Shown: positions 35,163-64,000 of the stretch, in pieces
How the letters are laid out: each line of letters starts with the position of its first letter
Numbering within the stretch: position 1 is the first letter of the stretch
Origin: Chondrilla cf. caribensis
Taxonomy: Eukaryota; Porifera; Demospongiae; Chondrillida; Chondrillidae
Reading direction: 5' to 3'
Assembly: GCA_964020155.1 (NCBI GenBank)
Contig: OZ026556.1
Coordinates: forward strand, 555,001-619,000
DNA length: 64,000 bases
Notes under the pieces: model-generated
Database searches by the model: none
Seen by the model: only the letters and a program-made list of their open reading frames with translations
Told to the model about the DNA's origin: nothing
Position numbers and translations under genes: made by a program

Positions 35163-35168
35163 AATAAA
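35163..35168 (+). other. poly(A) signal candidate, actin copy 1
   Basis: AATAAA lies 164 bp after the stop codon and 40 bp before the next gene's start codon, so transcription must end very close to the TTL-like gene. Confidence 0.5.
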
Positions 35169-35207
35169 CTCATTCTATAAAGGTAGTAAAATGGCGGTGC
35201 CAGTTCG

Positions 35208-42091
<6,884 letters not shown>

Positions 42092-43903
42092 CCTGGTTAT
42101 TGACATTTATCTTGTGGTATCATTTTGTGTCTGTCTGACAACTGATATGTCTCTTGTCAGTAATGTGTTTCATATTGTTGTACACTTCTGCGGTTTATTG
42201 TAACAGCATTTGAAGTATGGTCGCTGGAATTCACCTGTTTACGGATTTGGTATCATCATCTCGGGTTGCCAGAACAGTATGCACATTGCAGGATGTTCGC
42301 GTTCATGTAACCCAGCATGTACCTGTGTGGTTTGTGAAGTGACCATTGGCAAATGGCAGGTACATTACGTAACCCACATGCCAATTTGAACGGGCAGATG
42401 ATATTTCATACTTGTGTATTATGCGTTCATACATACAATCATTATTGTTGCCCGGCCCCTAATCATAATAAAATGTCCTACCACTTACTCTTCAGGAGGG
42501 AATCTTTGGCATACACAATAGACCGTTTCTGTGTGATGAGATGTGATTGTGTTGCATTCAATGCACATTGGACATCTATTGAACGCCCAACCCACTCAAG
42601 AACATGTCCGGCTGGTAATGCTGATGTATAGTGAAGTTGGCTTGTCACACTGGAACCATACCAGTACCGATGACTCCAAGTCCACCTAGGTGTACAGTGT
42701 AATAAGTGTCTTATAGTATACTGACAGTGTTATAAGTGCCACTGGCAGGGCTGTTGATACTAGTACGAAACATTTGAGCTTAACTTGTATCGAATATAAT
42801 CCACCCATGCAGTATAATAAGTGTCTTATAGTATTCTACACAGCCAGTGTAACCAGCAGCAGTTGCATGGGGGTGGTATTCCCTCTGATCTGGGTTGTAG
42901 GAGTATGCAATTGTTGTAGGAAGTTGTTCTATAGCTCGTAATTCAATTTACCGCTGGTCACACTTGAGAGGGCTCAGAATGAGTCAAAAGCTAGTGGAAT
43001 GTAGGAGATTGGTCGGTAACCTACAGTTGCTATGGTTACATGACCATATTAGGGAATAAGTGAGTTTCTCAAGTTGTGTCATTATGTCAACAGATGTTCT
43101 GTTGTGAGTTACTTATTAAAGGACAAATGATAATTCAAATTCACAGTGAATTGAATTTTACATTGAATGGATACCTTACAACGTACTGTAGCCTTCACTC
43201 TTGTTGCTTTGAAAGAAGCTACAACATTCATACAGATGCACAAAGGTCACAGCAATGCATTTCAGTAGAGTGCCTAGCTGAATAGTTGTGCATACACATC
43301 CCAATGTATTCAAAGATGTCTGCATGTGCAGTGTTGTAATAACAATGCAACTTTGACAGAAGTACATGTGTTCTGTGTGGAATGTAAATTCGCATGCATG
43401 GCATGTGGATATGAGGCTGGCCGAATGTACTGATGAAGTAATTTTACTGTGAGTTACAGGCCAAGGGGAGAAGACACAGCAAAGGATACAACTAATTTGG
43501 ATTAAGAGTAATACAAGTCATGTATAGCCTTCCATTTTAGATCTTAGAACAAAAAGCATTTTCCCAACAACAAAAAGAATATAGAATATTTTAGGCCTGC
43601 CTATGTGCACAGCATGACAGAGCAATATAAATTGTTCTGCCCTCACGGAGGCGACATAGTTCATATCGCTTACTCTGCATGCATAGTCATGGCATATTTG
43701 TGACTCTTGCTTATGTTTTGTAGAATGCTGTGATCCCGACACGTTAAAAGGTAGGTGGAGAAACAATTATGTGCTATTTTTAGACGTTAATGATGACTAA
43801 TGCTGGCGTATGCTATTCTGAGCCTCATCATCTCGTATCCTCCTCAAAAGCAGCAATTCTGCTTTTTCTATGCGGGAGTCACAGCTCTTGCTGCACTGTA
43901 GTA
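42092..43903. other. intergenic between TTL-like gene and actin copy 2
   Basis: AATAAA at 42467-42472 could end the TTL-like transcript. I find no convincing exon elsewhere in this 1.8 kb on either strand. Confidence 0.4.
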
Positions 43904-45232
<1,329 letters not shown>

Positions 45233-46267
45233 CTCCATTCGATTATTATAGTTTCTTTTGAACTATCAAATTTATTGTTGGATTAGTGTTGTAACAATTG
45301 TTTGTGCTACTTGTAAATAGTTTGTTTGAAGATTGGTTGCATTTGTTATTATTCATTGCTTTAACAATAACCTTGAAATGCGAAAACGTGTATTAGGGTT
45401 ACAGCATCACATAATATGGAATTCGGACAGGATGGAGTAGAAAAGTATACAGCTCTCTAGACTGATGCACCTATAATAGGATAATATTATGAATTATACA
45501 ACAATCCATTTTGCAATTTTAATGTCAATTGTAGCTATTAATATAGTGTAACTGTTGTAACCAAAATATTGATTAAATTGGGCAATAGTGGAAACTAATT
45601 TTCTGTAACACTTCTTATATAGAATCTTGTGAATCTTGTGCAAGATATGGTTACTTCTTTGGTGTACCAGATAAGTATTTAGGGTCTAAGATTATACAAA
45701 TTGATATATCTACACATTGGACAAAAATAATATTATGTACTTATGGATTCTGCTGATATAGGAATTAACCACTATATGAAAATATACACTATATCATACT
45801 ATTATATCTAATACAATGAGGGAGACTTGATGAATTCTTGTATAGGGACTATATCATACTATTATATCTAATACAATGAGGGAGATTTGATGAATTCTTG
45901 TATAGGGACTATATCATACTATTATATCTAATACAATGAGGGAGATTTGATGAATTCTTGTATAGGGATTCTGAAGCCATTTTATTGTGGCGGCTGTTGG
46001 TGTCACGTGCGAATAATTTATACTACTAATAACGACGTTGGAATTTCACTTCATTTATACAAATGTATGTGAGCCATGATTAGCTACGTATGCCAGGAGG
46101 AGAATGTGACGTCATCACACATGCTCTAGTTCACAATATAGACGAAACGCTCAGCTCACGGTTATATGGTTCATTGTAGCATTCCTCCATCTCCTGGACT
46201 GCTGGCCATATAAGCAGGCACCTTAGGAGACAGAGAGAGCTCGAAACCACTCGAGAATACGATCAAA
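45233..46267. other. actin 3' UTR, AT-rich spacer and ABCC1-like promoter
   Basis: No gene is seen. A three-copy 60-bp repeat lies inside. CACGTG (46004-46009) and a perfect CRE, TGACGTCA (46107-46114), lie 160-260 bp before the ABCC1-like start codon and are candidate control sites. Confidence 0.45.
45790..45967. repeat. three tandem copies of a 60-bp unit
   Basis: The unit contains actatatcatactattata and gatgaattcttgtataggg. Copies differ by one or two bases, such as ggagacttg against ggagatttg. Confidence 0.95.
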
Positions 46268-57799
<11,532 letters not shown>

Positions 57800-58559
57800 C
57801 TGTATCACCAGAGATAGAACATTCAATTGCTATTGACATGCTTAAACTATTAGAGATTTATTCACGGTATACACAAGCAACTACATATTATGAGTAAAAA
57901 TATAGCATGTGCACATATTATATTAGAAATTAATAGTGATCTATCTATAAAATATTATAGTGTTCATATGCACTATATGGTCCTGGTGAAAATGCTGAGT
58001 ACCTTTATGCATAGCTCATGGGGAGCGGGAATGTCAATCTTATATTTTCACCAGTCCTAGCTGGGGACATGAACTAACGTAATATGACAATTCCCATCCC
58101 TGTAGATGTTCCCTAACCCCATTTATTCGAGATGGTGCTATGGGATCAAGTCTGGTCTTATCACCCCATGCAATCAATGGATGGGGGGAGAATAGGAGAA
58201 CAAGGAATTCGAATTATGGAAATTCGTGGGGCTGCATGGCTGTCTTGGGCGTCTCTTTTAGGTTTAGAAAAAAGGTCACTCACTTGGGGTCGAACCCACT
58301 ATAGCCAGCTTTACAGGGACTTTCCAAAGAAACTGTGTACTTCGTCATTCTGCAAATGCAGACATTATGCAGAAGACACTATTCTAGCTGGGAGACCAGG
58401 GGGGGAGAACCACATTATTATAGCCATGTAGAATACATAGTAAATTAAATAATCGTGTTAGCTATAAGTGGCAATTAACAGTGTGGTATAAAATATAACC
58501 TCAGACACGGAGTTTTAAACCATACATACATAAGAGTTCTCAGAGTATGTAAGATGGAT
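57800..58559. other. ABCC1-like 3' UTR and spacer, no gene seen
   Basis: A plus-strand frame at 58132-58431 has no recognisable domain and no splice or codon support, so I treat it as chance. Confidence 0.4.
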
Positions 58560-59780
58560 GACCCAGCAAGGTAGTGTTGGTCGCTTAAATTATGTGAGTA
58601 ACCAGGGTTTGGAACCCCGACAAGAAAAGATGTGGTAGCTGCATGAAATAGCAGCTTTTGATGCAGCGAGCAAGGTGTCTCTCCTAGAGGCACGAGAGCT
58701 GGAGGGGGCGATGGTCTTGAGAGATGCATAAGCATCACTGGTGTAGTGACCCAAACAGCCAATTTCAATGGTTGTGTAGCGGACTGAGTACCCACTGTTG
58801 GTTAGCTCTGATATTAGTACAGGTAGCTGTATGTAGCTGGTAGGATGTCTTATTCTGTTTTCTGGCTTTTGCGCTTGTTATGCTGGCAACTGAGTTCCAC
58901 GGGATGGTCAGCTCAAGCAAAATGACTGATTTTCCCTTGTGGAGAACTATATCGGGTCTGGCTGTTGTAGTGCTGAGCTCAACAGGAATAGTTGCTGGTG
59001 GTGACTCACAGGCACAGTGGTTAGGGATGTCAGCGAAGACAGCAGCAGTTGGGTTGTGTCTCTTGATAAAAGGAAGCAGCTTCATCAGTACCTGGTCGTG
59101 GCGCCAGGTGTACCGGCCATCTGCTAGGGAGGAAGGGCAACTATTAAGTACATGGTGAGCAGTACATGTACTAGATTCACACAGAGGGCACTTCTTTGAC
59201 AGAGAGAACCCCATCTAGCCAGGGTGCTGGGAGATGGTAAACACTCTGTGCTAGCACGGAGTACAAATGACAGTTGCCCAGTGGGCATGCCAGTTAGTAG
59301 ACGCAACCATATGTGCTCCTCTTTGCCCAATGGCAGAGCATCAGCTAGGCGATTTTGGACTGTTAGTGTGCTAAAATGGGACTCCCAGTCTTGAGCATAT
59401 CTTTCGCTGATAACTTTTTTACAGGTTGAGAGGATGTGTTTTGGTTTTGGAGCTGGGTTGTCCTTGCGGTAGTTATCCAATACTCCCTGAAAGTCCCTCC
59501 AGGTTGTGGGTCAATGTGGGATGATCTCATAAATTGAAGCGAGTTGAAAACTGGCAAGCAGTCAAGGACTTGGGGGTCTATAGATCAATGGGTTAGGGTT
59601 AATTTGCCAAGAGAAACTTCTCTAGACGACTGGCCATAATCCTATTGAACAATTTCCCCACAGTGGAAGTCAAAGCAATAGGCCTGAATGAGCTGGGGTC
59701 AGTGGCTGGGTCAGACTTGTTCACCAGGATAATCTTTCCCATGCACCATGAAGAAGGGCAAGTGTGGGACTCAAGGAGTA
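58560..59780 (-). mobile_element. degenerate retroelement pol fragment
   Basis: On the minus strand, a reverse-transcriptase block (WCMGKIILVNKSDPATDP, SSFRPIALTSTVGKLFNR) lies at about 59599-59750. It is followed, after a deletion, by a downstream pol region (59480 to 58765) with a Cys/His finger (CPLCESSTCTAHHVLNSC) and RPDIVLHKGKSVILLELT. The finger region is split between two frames near 59200, and the catalytic YADD core is missing. It is dead, and unrelated in detail to the intact LINE at 13 kb. Confidence 0.7.
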
Positions 59781-59869
59781 TTCTTGAGAAAAGAGTAGCG
59801 AGCTAAAATGATGACAACCTGGAAGATGTTTCAGGTGGTAATATGAAATGCCGTTACATCCTGGAGAGG

Positions 59870-59950
59870 ATTTTGAGGAGCATTTCCATCGAACCCGCGA
59901 TCTGGAGCCTAGGAGCGTGTCACCTGACCAACCGCCACCATGACCTGACC
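59870..59950 (-). mobile_element. tRNA-like SINE head (degenerate)
   Basis: On the minus strand the sequence has a TGGCGGTTGGTCAGG block like a tRNA A box and, about 40 bp later, GCGGGTTCGATGG like a B box (last base off consensus). No acceptor stem pairing is evident, so it is not a working tRNA gene. The 33-bp minisatellite starts at its 5' side. Confidence 0.45.
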
Positions 59951-59954
59951 TATA

Positions 59955-60255
59955 GGTATTGATGATGATCGGTCACCATGACCTATAGGTATTGATGATG
60001 ATCGGCCACCATGACCTATAGGTATTGATGATGATCGGTCACCATGACCTATCGGTATTGATGATGATCGGTCACCATGACCTATCGGTATTGATGATGA
60101 TCGGTCACCATGACCTATCGGTATTGATGATGATCGGTCACCATGACCTATCGGTATTGATGATGATCGGTCACCATGACCTATCGGTATTGATGATGAT
60201 CGGTCACCATGACCTATCGGTATTGATGATGATCGGTCACCATGACCTATCGGTA
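59955..60255. repeat. 33-bp minisatellite, about 9 copies
   Basis: The unit is tattgatgatgatcggtcac followed by catgacctatcgg. The first copies have 'ataggt', later ones 'atcggt', which suggests growth from one end. The 33-bp period gives an open frame of 11-residue repeats, not a gene. Confidence 0.95.
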
Positions 60256-60475
60256 TATCAACTGTTCTATTTACTGATTTATACTTACCCTAGGCCTAAG
60301 TGTATAATTAAAAAAAAAAAAACTTAAGTAATTCGGGTTCTCCCATCACTGGGATTACCTGGAGATCTCTTTGAGGTTTACTTTCGCGGAAGATATAACG
60401 TTCGGCGAAGCCATCTAGGCGCCATTTTGTTGCGTCGCGCACGGGCTTCCTTTTGCCTATGATCAGATCTAGTGC

Positions 60476-60536
60476 TAGTCTGACGTAGCCGACCCTTCCC
60501 CTTGATCCGCCTTCAAGGGTCGGCTACGCCAGACTA
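60476..60536. mobile_element. 61-bp hairpin element
   Basis: TAGTCTGACGTAGCCGACCC and its inverted copy (GGGTCGGCTACGCCAGACTA) enclose a short loop. It lies 45 bp before the start codon of the second ABCC1-like gene, so it is in its promoter or 5' UTR. Confidence 0.75.
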
Positions 60537-60580
60537 ACCTAGACCTGGACTTTTGTATAGACAGGTCCATCAACTCTAAG

Positions 60581-63813
<3,233 letters not shown>

Positions 63814-63912
63814 GTGTGTAACTGCATATGTTTGTTTATCAGTATGTGTGTGTACGACAAATCCATAAAATGAATTATGTACTGATGTACATATGCATGT
63901 AAATACTGTATA

Positions 63913-63916
<4 letters not shown>

Positions 63917-63955
<39 letters not shown>

Positions 63956-63976
63956 ACACACACACACATACACACA
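63917..63976. repeat. CA microsatellite, intron 8 of second ABCC1-like gene
   Basis: A short CA tract with CACG interruptions near the right edge of the window. Confidence 0.9.
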
Positions 63977-64000
63977 TACATTGTATGTATCATGATTAAG

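Noticed and set aside
43076..43766. Short frames between the TTL-like gene and actin copy 2 as possible exons
   Set aside because: No consensus splice pairs, no domain similarity, and composition like the surrounding intergenic DNA.
58275..58310. ggggtcgaaccc resembling a tRNA T-loop
   Set aside because: No A box, acceptor stem or anticodon arm at the right spacing.
58132..58431. 99-codon plus-strand frame downstream of the ABCC1-like gene
   Set aside because: No recognisable domain, no splice context, and it lies in repeat-rich DNA.
59955..60255. CRISPR-like regular repeats
   Set aside because: Head-to-tail 33-bp units with no spacers, in a eukaryotic context; an ordinary minisatellite.

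Overview
The window looks like nuclear DNA of an invertebrate animal. GT-AG introns are everywhere. The recognisable genes are animal-type: cytoplasmic actin, fascin, a DAPP1-like SH2-PH adaptor, DRG2, an ABCC1-type transporter, a tubulin-tyrosine-ligase-like (TTL) protein and a POT/SLC15-type transporter. Gene spacing is tight (166-368 bp between divergent genes), some genes are intronless, and CA/GT microsatellites are extremely dense. A demosponge or another early-branching marine animal fits best, but that is inference; nothing seen here fixes the species.

Layout. 1-600: last exon of a gene entering from the left. 1.4-12.6 kb: tandem cluster of a two-exon gene family I do not recognise (three intact copies, one broken copy, two chimeric remnants), in units of about 3.8-3.9 kb that differ by clean transposon insertions. 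12.9-16.85 kb: 5'-truncated non-LTR retrotransposon (minus strand) with an uninterrupted 1208-codon ORF2. It ends within tens of bases of the DAPP1-like gene (16.9-17.9 kb, plus). 18.6-23.2 kb: nine-exon POT transporter (minus), head to head with a small TRAF-type zinc-finger gene (23.3-24.5 kb). 25.4-31.5 kb: DRG2, 14 exons. 32.0-33.5 kb: intronless fascin (minus), divergent from an intronless actin gene (33.9-35.0 kb). 35.2-42.1 kb: three-exon TTL-like gene with an apparent signal anchor. 44.1-45.2 kb: second actin gene, same protein. 46.3-57.8 kb: complete 27-exon ABCC1/MRP1-like transporter (1603 aa by my splice model). 57.8-60.5 kb: degraded retroelement, tRNA-like SINE, 33-bp minisatellite, hairpin elements. 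60.6-63.8 kb onward: exons 1-8 of a second ABCC1-like gene running off the right edge.

Functional grouping. The two actins and fascin (an actin bundler) form a small cytoskeletal neighbourhood. Both actin promoters carry an identical perfect SRF CArG box, and fascin shares one of those promoter regions. The multi-exon models were assembled by hand from GT-AG sites, frame continuity and family resemblance; in every model the exon lengths keep frame throughout.

Main points for a second look: (1) the unrecognised tandem family; (2) GT or CA microsatellites that start at splice donors or end at splice acceptors in three unrelated genes; (3) two actin genes nearly identical only between start and stop codons; (4) the fascin-actin bidirectional promoter; (5) a TTL domain behind a signal anchor; (6) several short mobile elements with paralogous empty sites or target duplications visible in the window.
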